The notes under the pieces: generated by a model
Told to the model about the DNA's origin: nothing
The model's database searches: none
The model's input: only the letters and a program-made list of their open reading frames with translations
DNA from: Yamagishiella unicocca
Taxonomy: Eukaryota > Chlorophyta > Chlorophyceae > Chlamydomonadales > Volvocaceae
Direction: 5' to 3'
DNA length: 64,000 bases
Assembly (NCBI GenBank): GCA_003116995.1
Contig: BDSL01000052.1
Coordinates: 496,001-560,000 of the forward strand
In this document: positions 9,701 through 21,287 of the stretch, in pieces
How positions within the stretch are numbered: position 1 is the stretch's first letter
Layout of the letters: each line of letters opens with the position of its first letter
Translations under genes and position numbers: made by a program

Positions 9701-12700
9701 GGGATGGCGCACCGCGATTGGCAGGCCATGAAGGCGCAGATGCAGGCCCCATATCGGCGCCGCAAGGGGGAAGGAGCGCGCACACGCACCTGCACGGATC
9801 ACGTACCAACGTGTGGCTTAACGGGCGCTGTGCAGGTCTAGTTGGCAAACTTTGTGTCGCCATCAGCGCGGTGTCAGCCATGCAGCATGCGGGCTGGTTA
9901 CGACGTGCTGCCCCCGGGCGCTCTCACTCGGTTTGCCGACCCATGGGTCCCCCATCTGCCTGCAGGTGAAGCTGCTGCCAGATGCGACCCGGGGCAGGGG
10001 TTCTTGCGGGCAAGTGGTGGAGGGCACGTACAAGGTACATGGCGCCTGGCGGGAAGGGTGGGGCATTGAGGGGAAACCCGTGGTTAGAGGGTGGTAGAAA
10101 AACCGGTTACATGACATGGGTAGGATAGCTGGGGCATTGATTTCGGACGCATAGTTGTGGGCGTATGCTGGAGCACTTGGATACCTACCGAGAAGTCTGT
10201 GGAAGCGGCTCGTCATCGGACGTTTCATGCAAAGGTAACAAACGAATGTGTGGCAGCGTGCGACGTGTAAGACGGAGACCTGGGCAGGTAGAAAGGGGCA
10301 TGGTGAGGCGAGACGCGGTATAGCCCTTCTCCGTCCCACCCCGGATATCGACCGTTATCGTGGAGACGTGATATGGTACCAAGCGGCACCGGCGAGCTTC
10401 CGTCGTGTGTCTTGAGCCACGCCGCCTCGCTATTTGGAGAAGTCGCGGTGACAGCAGGGGTCCTGAACGTATGGAGACATACAAAATCTAAATCCCGAAC
10501 GCGGCCGGGTGACCCACCTGGCAAGAGTGGAAACCGCTTGCCGGCGTCCATCGTCGCGGAGCATGCGGGAAGGGGAGCGGCGAGAGGTGTTAGGACGCAA
10601 GGCAGTGAAGCGGAGGTACAGGGGTCAAAGCAACGACGATCTTGAGGCGGCGCGGTGAAGAGCTTGAGGCGGCGCGGTGAAAGAGAGGGAGTTGACATTT
10701 GGCCCGCCGGATATATCCTGCTGGGTATGCCGGTGGGCGATATGGCACGACGGGTGGAGGCGCAAAGCCGGGGTCGAAGGGATGGGAAAAACAAGTCTCA
10801 AAACGGGGTGATAGTGGGGAGGGTAGAGTGGGATGGAGATGGGTGAAGTGCGTGGTCCGGGATGCAGCTAAACGTAAATCCTGGGCCAGAGGACGGACGG
10901 GGGCGAGATGGAACGGTGGAAGAGGTGGGACGGCTGCATGCATGACGTCGCATGCGGAGTGAAGGGTAAGGGCCTGGGGGGGCTGCAAGGGAAACCCTGT
11001 GCGAAAGAAAAACCGTTTAGGACAGACATTTGAGGGGAGGGTGGACGGGGGACAGCACTGCATGTGTGCGCATGTATACCGTTCCCTCGCTACTGTATCC
11101 GTACCATGTACAATGTGCTCAATCACATGTGGCGTACCCGTGCGAAACTCAAAACCCCAACCGACAGGGTCAGCGGGTCGCTGTGAAGCTGGTGGCGGAC
11201 GTGCACCAGTGGGGGGGGCCCTCGGAGGCGCTGGCACGCACCTTCGCACAGGAGGTGGAGGTGCTGGGGCGCTGCTGCCACCCCAACGTGGTGCGCTTGC
11301 TGGCCGCCTGCCTGTCGCCGCCGCGGCTGTGCCTGGTGATGGAGCTCATGGAGACCTCCCTGGAGCGCCTGATTTACAAGGAACCTGTCCAGGCTATGCC
11401 CCTGCAGAAGGTGCGCGACGGCACAGCCGTCCTGTGCTGAATAGCAGACGCCGCAAAGAGGGCAGGGGAATTGCTGTCGCCTGGATACCCGGCACTGGAG
11501 GCTAGGTCCCGCTGCCCAAGTCAGTGCGCTGACACCATGACAATGGGTCGGCAGCTAAAAGGCGGGAAACAGATGTGTCGGACCTCAAGGCGGGGCGAAT
11601 ACAGCATTATTCCATCTGATTGGATCCTGCAGAAGCTGTTGGCTTGGTGCTGACGCCGCCTGTTTTGCGCGGTACGACCCGCCGTACGGGCGCCCATCCC
11701 AAGAACATGTTTCAGCCATGCGCGCACACGTCTCATTCTCTTCCGCCCGGCGCATCCACCGGTGACGTATATCGGTAGGCTTCTGAGAGCCCTCCCTGTG
11801 CTCGTCCCGTCGTACACTACTCGCCACTCCACCCTCTAATTACGCCTTGTGCCCTTCGTTCCTACTTGCCGCGCTCCGGCACGTCAATAAGTAGGTATAC
11901 GCTTAGCAGGACGGGTTGGCTTTCCCAGTCTTGGTGCCTGCTCGTTGCTTTCGTGAGCTTCGCGTCTTAATGTCGGTGGCAAAGCGCCGGCGGACGTCTC
12001 CAGCGTTCGGCCGCAACCCCGGTTCAGCAGTGGGGTCAGGGCAAGGTTTATTTGGCTTTCCCTTTGCTCTGATATGATAGCGGGACTGGGCTGGGCGGAG
12101 CTGGGCCGGTGCGCGTTGGGCTGAGGTGCTGAGGTCCGGCGGGGCTTCCCTTTTTGTCTGACGCCGCTTTCCGATTACTTTGGGCACAGGTGCTGCACAT
12201 TGCTGTGGAGCTCGCCAAGGGGCTGGAGTACCTGCACCCCACCGTCGTGCACCGAGACCTCAAGGTACGGCATTAGTCACCGGGCAGTGCGTGCTTGTGC
12301 CCCTCGGGGGGGTTCCCCCTCCCGGTGCGCTCCCCGGCTCCCGGGCGCCACCCGGCTGAACACCATCTGTCCCCCCCCACCCCCGCTCAACACGCATGAC
12401 TGTTCCACTCCACCCAGCCCGCCAACGTGCTGGTCAACGATCCCTGGAGCCTCCGGCCGGTCGTCAAAATCACGGTGTGTACGGCGCTAGGGAGGCAGGT
12501 TTCGGTACCGTCGGAGATCAGCCGCATGACGGCTTGCTCCCTGACTTGTGGCGGCACCCGCGGAGGCGGCACAAGTGGTAGACAGGACCATGTGATGGCT
12601 GGTGTCATTGAAAACACACCCAAGGCCCATGCCTCACTAATAAGCTGCCGCTGCTGCCGCTGCCTCTGCTTCAGGACTTTGGGTTGTCGCGGCTTCGGAA

Positions 12701-15250
12701 CACGGCCGTACCAACGCTTATACCAGATGCGGGCACGGTGAGCGACAGCGATAGGGGGAGTGTATGTGCACCGCATGGTTGGGGTGTAAGTGTGTTTCAC
12801 CGTGTTTGGGGTTGGTTGGTGATGTGGCAGATTTTGGGCGGCGCCTCGGACAGACACTACATAGCTGGGGACATCGGGGCGGCGGGCAGCGCGGGTTTGA
12901 GAGCAGGGGAGCGGCAAGCGCAGTCGGTAGATGCGGCAGGTGCTCACCTCTCAACTTCGCTCCCACCCTCCACGCTCCCACTCTCCCGCCCGCCCGCCCC
13001 GTCGACCAATCTGCTGCTGCGCTGGCGTGTCGCGACGGCCGCTGCCCCACCCGCCGCCCGACCACCATACCACGGTCGTGAACCTTCTTTGACTGCGCGG
13101 ACGTCATGTTCGGTCTGTTCTGCTCGGCAGCCGGCCTACTTGGCTCCCGGTGAGCACTGCGGTGCGACGTGCCCCTGATATGCAGCTTCCCCTGCCGTAC
13201 AGTCACCGCCGTTCATGAAGCGAAATTGTTGCGAGTGTGGTGCTGCATGGACTTGCCGAGCGAGGGTTTTAGATGCCGCCCATGCTGCCGCGTGTCAGCT
13301 GTCGCCTAGTTGCCAGGACCCGGTCCTGTGACCGTGCGTCCTGCCGCACCGCCGCTGACCCGGTCGTGTAGCGCCCTCGGACCCTAAAACCCTAGGACCT
13401 GCATACCCTTATCTGCTGCACCTGGGCCTCTCACCCACCGTTTTTGCCGTACTGTCAACCTGCAGAGGCCTTCGACGTGGCCAACTTCGTCATCACCCAC
13501 CAGGCGGTGAGCAGGAGAGGTTGGAGCTTGGCAGCAGTAGCGGCAGCGCCAGTAGCAGTAGCATCTCTGGACACGGCGGATGGCTGGGCTGGTCCCACTT
13601 CAGCTACTCCACCTGGGGTTCCTGCAGATGGAACGCAGGTTACTAGTGTCCGCGTACCTGATGTCGTACCCTAACGCCCTGCGTCACTTCCCAACCCGTG
13701 TGTGTTCGTGTTTTCGCAGGACATTTACTCTCTGGCGCTGCTGTTGTGGGAGCTGGTTGCGTGCGAGCGGCCGTGGCAGGGTTGCACTGTGATGGAGGTG
13801 GCGTTCAAGATCGCCAAGGGGTTCAGGCCCCCCCTGGACCGCCTAGCCGACGAGCGCTGCCCGCCGAAGTTCAAGTCATTGATCCAGAAGTGCTGGGACG
13901 GCGACCCGCGCCGGCGGCCCGCGGCCGCGGAGGTCGTCAAGAGCCTTACCCTGATACAGCAGGTTGGCGCGGGCGCTTGCGGGGGCCGGACGAGGCGCTC
14001 GTTCGGGGAAGGGGGAGGCGCCCACGCACGGGGCTGGTTTCCTACGAGCTTCCATCCATCCTATACGGCGGGTGTGTGAGGCTGAAGACGTGTATCTGAC
14101 CGCAGGAGGTGGAGGCAAACGGCCAAGGCACATCCGACCTCCTGGCCTCGCCGTCTCGGATCTCGAAACTCAGGGCAGTGGCCGCCACCGAGACAGCGGC
14201 CGCGAACTTGGGCGGCAGCAACAACCCGCGCGTTCTGGGACAGGCGCAGGTACATGGTGCCGTATGTACGGATGACCCATGCGCTCTTGCGTACCATACC
14301 GTACTGCACCGTACTTTGCGGCATCCTGCTGCGGTTCAGCCATGCCGCCAACCCCCAAGGGCATGATCTCCCTGACACTCCAGCAGTAGTGCCTGTACTG
14401 GTTGCCGTATAGGGCCCAACCAACCATTGATCAGTAATCGGTAATCAGTACCAGATTTATGTTTCACAGATAGTATAACTGCAGTGGAAGCAGTACTCTG
14501 CACGCGCCGTCCGTGAGTTATGTGCATGGCTGCTGCTGGCTGCGGGGTGTGTGTGCGTGTGCGTGTGTGTGTGTGCCGTCATTGGCTGCCGAAGAAGTGT
14601 AAGTCTTTCACAGAGATGCACGTAGCGCAGAACCATTGCCCCCCCTTCCGCCTGCTGCCCCCCCCCCTCTCTCCCTCCAGGCCCCGAACGTGGCTCTGGA
14701 TGCCGACACCGCTGCCGCAGTCGCCAATGCCGCCGACAGGGTCTCACCCGAGACTCTCAGGCCAGTCTTCCAGCCTGTCATTGCTCAAAACCCGGTGAGC
14801 CCCTGTTTGGCCCTGCCACCCCAGCAGCTGCGGCCCATCGCCCTGCCCGTTCGGCCACACGGCCAACGGGTCGGAGCGCAGCCGCTGTCTGATGCTGTGG
14901 CGGGCGCGAAAGCACCTGCAGCCTTGCCCGGGGGATCAGGCGATGCCAGCAGGGCGCCAGACGGCGGCGCCGTGGGGGGCGGCGTAGCGGTGTTGCCGGC
15001 TCCTCAATATTTCCAAAACTGTGGTCAGCCTTGGGCTACTGGCGACACCTACTCGTGTGGCCATGTGGGTGCGGTGGGCTTCCTTCGGTCCTCCGCCTTG
15101 TTAGGGCTGGATGGCAATTGGACGACAAATGGAAGCATGTTGGCGCCGGAACTGGCAGTCGTGGGCACGCCCGAAGACGCGGCGGTGGATGGCGTCTGTC
15201 CATCGGTCGTGACTGGCGACGGCGACACGGGCGTGGACCCAAAGGGCTAG
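6744..15250 (+). CDS. Receptor-like TKL protein kinase, copy B (complete, 16 exons, 924 aa)
   Basis: Exons: 6744-7073, 7337-7537, 8091-8502, 8614-8707, 8998-9101, 9542-9651, 9966-10034, 11168-11410, 12190-12264, 12418-12474, 12675-12737, 13131-13149, 13466-13506, 13720-13962, 14106-14249, 14681-15250. The coding length of 2,775 nt stays in frame. Order in the protein: signal peptide (about 1-27, Leu-rich); ectodomain (about 28-300) with an ERNVT-like motif (KRNVTVSSS in B) and a Cys-rich KRCW...DCVARLQPWGCF block, as known from volvocine receptor-like kinases; a membrane helix (about 300-328) created by joining exons 3 and 4, with the stop-transfer RWRRLR; kinase domain with glycine loop RGRGSCGQVVEGTYK (about 426-440), VAVK Lys447, HRDLKPAN (542-549), DFG (566-568), PAYLAPE (587-593); then a 237-aa low-complexity tail. 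The ATG at 6744 was chosen because the same Met begins C and D. The kinase should phosphorylate Ser/Thr on the cytoplasmic side; ligand and substrate are unknown. Confidence 0.9.
10035..11167 (+). repeat. Kinase B intron 7 with ~0.9-kb segment flanked by recurrent motifs
   Basis: Motif copies lie near both ends (GGGGAAACCCGTGGTTAG at about 10,070 and GGGAAACCCTGTGCGAAAG at about 10,990). D has the same segment in its intron 7 (about 35,880-36,700). C lacks it and keeps a single motif remnant (GGGAAAACCGTGGGG at about 25,370). Open frames within it on the minus strand have no domain. Confidence 0.55.
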
Positions 15251-15282
15251 CTGAGCTGTCTAGCTGGTCTACCTAGGTTGAC

Positions 15283-16836
15283 AGCAGGTTGATGACAGCC
15301 GGAGGTGCAGGAGCGCTCCCAGAATGCGATTAGTCCAGCTGTTGACTAGATGTATTCGTTCACCTATCGACCTTTAGTCCAGTACTGAAGGCAAAACTGA
15401 ACAAGATGAAGCACGGCACACTGGTGCTGGCTAGACCAGGATGGATGCTGAGACCAGGATGGATGCTGAGACCAGGATGGATGCTGAGGCCAGGATGAAT
15501 GCTGAGACCAGGATGGATGCTGCGACCAGGATGGATGCTGCGACCAGGATGAATGCTGAGACCAGGATGGATGCTGAGACCAGGATGGATGCTGAGACCT
15601 GGATCGATGCTGCGACCAGGATCGATGCTGCGACCAGGATAATGCTGAGACCAGGATGGATGCTGAGACCAGGATGGATGCTGCGACCAGGATGGATGCT
15701 GCGACCAGGATGGATGCTGAGACCAGGAACGATGCTGGGACCAGGATGGATGCTGAGACCAGGATGAATGCTGAGACCAGGATGGATGCTGAGACCAGGA
15801 TGGATGCTGAGACCAGGATGGATGCTGAGACCAGGATGGATGCTGAGACCAGGATCGATGCTGAGACCTGGATCGATGCTGAGACCTGGATGGATGCTGA
15901 GACCAGGATAATGCTGAGACCAGGATGGATGCTGAGACCAGGATGGATGCTGAGACCAGGATGGATGCTGAGACCAGGATGGATGCTGAGACCAGGATGG
16001 ATGCTGAGACCAGGATGGATGCTGAGACCAGGATGGATGCTGAGACCAGGTTGGATGCTGAGACCAGGATGGATGCTGAGACCAGGATGGATGCTGAGGC
16101 CAGGATGGATGCTGAGGCCAGGATGGATGCTGCGACCAGGATGGATGCTGCGACCAGGATGGATGCTGCGACCAGGATGGATGCACCCGCAGCTGCCGGG
16201 GGTGCAATTCCGGTATCACCAGGTGTGCATCGTCCTACCCACTATGCACGTGTGCTTTCTTGTGGAATGGCTTTGGGCGAGCGTAAATATCGTTTTCCCG
16301 GCGGTGGGCCTTGAGGTGTCTTGTTTCTATGTAGTGGCCCCGCCCTCATGGGCATGGCAGGGTTACCTGTCTTTTCATATGTCTTGGGGGGCGTTTGCTG
16401 GCTGCTGGTACTGGCTTATCGCACGACTCTTAGTAGCACCCGCAGCTGCCTTGGGGAGAGTTTGCTGGTTGCTGGCACTGGCTTGTCATACGGTGAGGTC
16501 TCAGTGTGGGCCCCTTCGCTTGTCCTGTCTGGCATCTCTGTGCATTTCGAGGCTTTCCTGTGCCAATGGGGGCATCTGCTGGGTTGAACCCCAGATCACA
16601 TACCAGTATGGTGAGGCCATGGACATGGGCCCCTCTTCTTGTCCTGGGTTCGTCTGGGCGTGAGGGCCATGTAATTTACCAAAATAATGATAAAGCCGTC
16701 AAGCAAACCGCAACGAGAACTAAGCTACGGTCCCGTACTGTCACGGGACGGACGGAAGTGAAAGATTGCAAGAGGATTGTTGCTGTTGCATAGTTCTAAA
16801 CAACTGCGGTCAACGACTACGTAGCTTTTGGTGGGG
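15283..16836 (+). repeat. Kinase-flank repeat unit behind copy B, with expanded minisatellite
   Basis: Same order as behind copy A: TGATGACAGCCGGAGGTG block, 18-bp minisatellite, CACCCGCAGCTGCCGGGGGT block at about 16,185, and the hairpin GTCCCGT/ACGGGAC at 16,730-16,749. The homology stops at the join at 16,837-16,840. The 430-bp spacer present behind A, C and D is absent here. Confidence 0.65.
15432..16184 (+). repeat. 18-bp minisatellite, about 42 units
   Basis: Tandem units of ATGGATGCTGAGACCAGG with scattered point variants (ATCGATGCTGCGACC..., AATGCTGAG...). Because 18 is a multiple of three, several frames stay open (one would read MDAETR repeatedly), but it lies in the 3' flank of a kinase and is called non-coding. 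The other kinase flanks hold only 2-4 units. Confidence 0.9.
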
Positions 16837-16860
16837 ACACCCGCATCCGCGCCATCAGGC

Positions 16861-17262
16861 TGCACCCGCTGCTGCTCTAGGCTGCTGGCTGCGGCACACT
16901 GCCAGGCTGCTGGCTGTGACACACCACCAGGCTGCTGGCTGCAGCACACCACCAGGCTGCTGGCTGCAGCACACCGCCAAGCTGCTGGCTGCAGCACACC
17001 ACCAGGCTGCTGGCTGCAGCACACCACCAGGCTGCTGGCTGCAGCACACCGCCAAGCTGCTGGCTGCAGCACACCACCAGGCTGCTGGCTGCAGCACACC
17101 ACCAGGCTGCTGGCTGCAGCACACCACCAGGCTGCTGGCTGCAGCACACCGCCAAGCTGCTGGCTGCAGCACACCACCAGGCTGCTGGCTGCAGCACACC
17201 ACCAGGCTGCTGGCTGCAGCACACCACCAGGCTGCTGGCTGCGGCACACCGCCAGGCTGCTG
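16861..17262 (-). repeat. 25-bp minisatellite, about 16 units
   Basis: On the plus strand the unit is CCAGGCTGCTGG followed by CTGCAGCACACCA, each with a PstI site. Since 25 is not a multiple of three and the unit lacks stops in most frames, long open frames appear on both strands; these are repeat artefacts, not genes. Confidence 0.9.
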
Positions 17263-17274
17263 CAGTCATGACCG

Positions 17275-17990
17275 GATGTCTTCAGCCCTAGCTGCAGCAC
17301 CGCCATCATGCCCTCCGGATCCGGTCAATTGCCAATTTACCCATCATCTTGCCCACAACTGGGTCAGAATCCGCAAGGATAATGGGCCAGGCCAGCTGTT
17401 CACGTGTGTTGGCGAGCAGGGTGGCGACGTGGCCGGCGGGGGTCACCTTGTGTAGTTGGCCCTTGTCATCATCCTGATCACAGGAGGTGAGGTAGGTGTC
17501 GCCGCCACCGGTGACGCACACTCCGAGGATGGAGGCGAAGGAAACGTCAGTGTGGGCCACCTCCGCACAGCTGCGGCCGCCAGCACTGATTCCGCTCGTT
17601 CCCGCTGATCTTGTTGTCGGCGCTGATCTGAACCATCTTGTTGTCCCGCGGCCATCCCTCACGCATCTCCAGTTTTCCCACGGCAGCGAAAACGAACTCC
17701 GAGTAGGCGTCGTAGCATGCGCGCGTCTCGATGGCCGTGACGAGCGGACTCAGGACCAGCGAGTTGGGCCGCCAGTCCCCAACACACAGGCTGTCCACTG
17801 CACCACGCAGCCCGATACCGATACGGAGCATCTGGATGGAACCGTCGGCGCCTGGCCGTTGCAGCAACTTGCAGTAGCTGCCGTTGAAGCCCTTTTTGAA
17901 GAAGACCTCCACCTGCACCATATACACCATGACCTTGTGCGCCATGACCTTGTGCTGCCATGATACGGTGACCTGACGCCCACGGGGATG
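17275..17990 (-). pseudogene. BTB-type protein gene remnant behind kinase C
   Basis: Minus-strand relative of 4,830-5,290. It keeps more of the N-terminal part (17,945-17,550, including RACYDAYSEFVFAAVGKLEM and MVQISADNKISG) and lacks the one-base insertion of the A copy. After a frame change near 17,560 it continues with SFASILGVCVTGGGDTYLTS and HKVTPAGHVATLLANT, then enters the 25-bp minisatellite. The BTB half-domain found at 5,605 is missing because the segment ends at the join at 16,840. No start codon context or introns could be settled. Confidence 0.55.
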
Positions 17991-18649
17991 GGGAAGCGGA
18001 GTTATTAGGGTAGTGCATGTTGGCGTTGGTCACAATTGGGGCCAGAAAGGGGATGGGATAGGAATGGAGGTTTTTGTGTTCTGGAGCATTCATGCAGTTG
18101 TCTTCATCGGAAATGGGAGGGGGGTTTGTAAAAATCGTTTTATGCGACGGGACAGGATAGTTGGCGCATGCCCGTCGGACACCTAGTTTGTGGGCGCATG
18201 CTGGAACACTGGGACGGACTACCGGCGTGCCGCCAACGTGCGGGAGCATCTTAGACGGTATGATCAGAAGCATAGGCTTGTCAGAAGGAGAAGGCTAATC
18301 CTTGTATGTATCGTACTTTCTTAGGGAGCTTTCGCTTTCTGAGAGTCACATTGATGGCTATCCGCTGTCTTGTGACGTTCAGAAGGCTAAGTTGTTAAAT
18401 GTATTGTACCCGTTGCCCGCGAGTGGTAACCGAGAAGTTGCAACAGGCCATTGGTGCAGCTTGATAAACCCTTACGAACGTGTGACCGAACCACCCTGTG
18501 CCGAGAAGCCGAGAGCCTTGAGTCGCAAGCCACGAGGCCACAGTTACAGCGAGGGAGGATGAGTCGTGCCAACACTGGGGCTGTGTTAGGGGCCAGAAGG
18601 TGTGTCGTTGCCGAGGCTGACTCAAAACATGTTTCCCGGTTTGTAAGAA
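17991..18649. other. Spacer upstream of the C-flank BTB remnant
   Basis: No gene found. At 18,130-18,212 it carries a stretch (GGGACAGGATAGTTGGCGCATG, GTGGGCGCATGCTGGAACAC) that is close to part of kinase intron 7 (B at 10,105-10,175; D at about 36,610-36,690). The rest is unassigned. Confidence 0.4.
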
Positions 18650-19070
18650 CGGAGGACAAGAAACCATTCGGTGGGAACATCGTCTCACAGGTGGCGATAG
18701 GTATCAGTCGTGCTAAACTATGCATGTGGGGAACAGCCTGGAACACCGTCTTACAGGCGGCGATGATGCTCGATAATACTCCGCGTCCTCTGTCCTATCA
18801 GCGGCAAGCGTGCGCACGCGAGCCTGCGGAGGTAAGCTCGCGGCCTGGCCGGCGCGTGTGGCCTCCCACGGCCTCCTGCCGGTGGGTCCCAAGTGGCCCT
18901 AGCGCCTCTTTCGCCGTGCTGCAGCACGACCACCCGGGGGCCCATCCCCTCAACTCCGTCAGCGAACACCGTGGTGCGGGAGATACCGGTAACAGTACGC
19001 AACGGGGACATGATCCCAGTCCGTAGAGTCAGTGTCTCTGAACGTCCCCAGCCCCGGGTCTACACCAACA
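18650..19070 (-). repeat. Duplicated non-coding block, copy 2
   Basis: Inverse relative of 4,400-4,800, again placed between the kinase-flank repeat unit and the BTB-like remnant. Shared order with the A flank supports one larger duplicated segment. Confidence 0.45.
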
Positions 19071-19169
19071 CTGTGACCGTTACAACAACCAAGCACCGGC
19101 ATGCCTTGTCGCACAGTAACAAGTAGGTGCGCGACCACTACGACGCAGGTTACTAGATACTAGTGTCCC

Positions 19170-20740
19170 CGAACGCTACGTAATTGTTGACCGCAGTTGT
19201 TTATAACTATGCCGCAATTTCTGGTAACAAGCCTCGTGAAATCTTCTACTCCCCTCCCTCCCGTGACGTACGGGACCGTAACTTAGCACTCGTTGCGGTT
19301 CGCTTGGCGGTTTACAAACCATACGAGCCTCCTCTAGCCCCGAACCCAGGACAAGGGGCGAGAGGCCCATGTCCATGGCCTCACCATAGGAGAGCCAGGG
19401 CTGAACCCAGCAGACACCCCCAATGGCACAGGAAACCCTCGAAACTGCCGCAGGGCACAAGGACGCCCGGGTAAGCCCAGGACAAGCGGGGCCGCCCATG
19501 TCGCAGACCTCACCGTACGACAAGCTAGCACTAGCAGCCAGCAGACGCCCCAAAGGGCACAGGGCAAAACAGGAAACCCCGCCGCGCCCAAGACAGCGGG
19601 GCCCGACAAAAAAGAACAACCCAGGCACCTTCAGGCTCACGCGCCACCCACCTGCAAAAAAACCTCGTCCGAGATGCCGGCCAGCAAATGGAACTTCAGC
19701 ACGACGGACAGTCCCAACCAACTAAGGCCAAGAGGACGGTCAAAACGCAAAACCGGGCAGACGGCGCCCAGGGCATACCCAATAACAGGGTCCCAGACAA
19801 CAGAAAGAGCTAGGCGAAGCTAATCGCACGTGCCAAAAAGAAAAAACAGGCATAGGCCCAGAAGGAGCAGTTTAATAATAAGACGTGTCAAGTGTCCGCA
19901 TCCCGGGCAAGCCCACGACAAGCGAGCAGGCCCATACCAAGACAACACCGGACGATAAACCAGTGCCAGCAGCCAGCAAACGCCCCAAAAGGCACCCAGG
20001 CACCCCAAGGCCCACCGCCGGGAAAACGATATTTGTGCTCGCCCAAACGCATTCCACACGAAAACACGCGTGCGTGGTGGGTAGGACGATGCGCGCCTGA
20101 TGATACCGGAGTTGCGCCCCCGGCAGCTGCGGGCGCTACTCAAGACTCGTGCGATAAGCCAGCGGCAGCAGCCAGCAAACGCCCCAAAAGGCACATGAAA
20201 AAACAGGAAACCCAGCCGCGCCCATGAGGGCGGGGACACGACATAAAACAACCCAGACACCACTTAGCTTAGGCTTCGACGCCAGTGCGCACGAGCCTGG
20301 CTGTACAGCGACTTGCACGCATCACACACATTGCGATTTATTGCAGGAACGTACGGCAAGGCATCGCAGGTCCAACCCCATAGACAATCAGAAGAAAAAG
20401 AGCAAATATTTTTATTTAGCTACCTGCAAGGGTTGCACACGCCGCGAGGCCCGCTGCGCAACGTTCAATTCCATCATACAAGCGAGCACGGCCATGCGCA
20501 CTAGTATGCGCAAAGCACATAGCCTGGTCGCAGCATCCATCCTGGTCGCAGCATCGATCCAGGTCTCAGCATCCATCCTGGTCTCGCCAGCACTAGTGTG
20601 CCGTGCTTTATCTTGGTTCAGTTTTGCCTTCAACACGGGACCACAGGTCGATAGGTGAACGAATACATCTAGTGAACAGCTGGGCTTAATGCATTCTGAG
20701 AACGCTCCTGCACCTCCGGCTGTCACCAATAATAATAATA
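19170..20740 (-). repeat. Kinase-flank repeat unit behind copy C
   Basis: Reverse-oriented relative of 2,691-4,350. It contains about 3.5 units of the 18-bp minisatellite (20,521-20,586), the CGCCCGCAGCTGCCGGGGGC-type block near 20,120 and the hairpin at 19,259-19,276. Many in-phase-looking frames exist but none with a recognisable domain. Confidence 0.6.
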
Positions 20741-21287
20741 ATATTATGCCGGCCGGAGCCTGGCGTGTATTAAGGGGGTGGAGAACTGAGGGGCGAACTC
20801 CGCCCCTATATGCCCGCACCTCCAACTGTCATCAACCTCCTGAGCGGATTTCGGGCGAAGCTCCCAGCGCACCCACTTCCGCCAGCTGCCAGTTCTTAGG
20901 GCGAATAATTTCGTCAAGTGCTTTGGGGCGAAGACGTAGAGAGGGGCCGCTGCGCTGCCGAGATCATCGCCAGGGGTCCGCAGCCGGCAGCCCTCTTCCC
21001 CTCACGCCATGCATCTTTAAACGGCTGTCCTAAACGGGTTTTCCTTTCGTATACGGGTTTTGCTTGCAACCCCCCAACCATCGCACCCACCAACAACCAC
21101 ACACATGAATGGACACCCGTCGGTCACGTAGGAACACAATCCGGCTGACGGATCTCGCCGCCGTCGATCACGGAATCTCTCACCACTGCTGTTGCAGTCC
21201 ACTGCAATCACGTCAGTCCAACGCACCGCCGCCGCCCACCCACCAGCTACCGGCTAGGCAGCTAGGTAGCCCAGCTAGATAGCCCAG

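Noticed and set aside
10225..11249. Minus-strand frames of 189 and 219 codons in kinase B intron 7
   Set aside because: Opposite to a well-supported gene, not preserved in the intron 7 of D and absent in C; no motif.
15656..16663. 335-codon open frame of MDAETR/MLRPGW repeats
   Set aside because: Created by the 18-bp minisatellite, whose unit is a multiple of three without stops. It lies in kinase 3' flank repeat DNA and the minus strand is equally open.
16725..17455. Several long open frames of Cys/Trp/Gln-rich repeats on both strands
   Set aside because: Artefacts of the 25-bp minisatellite; the same peptide cycles through all frames.
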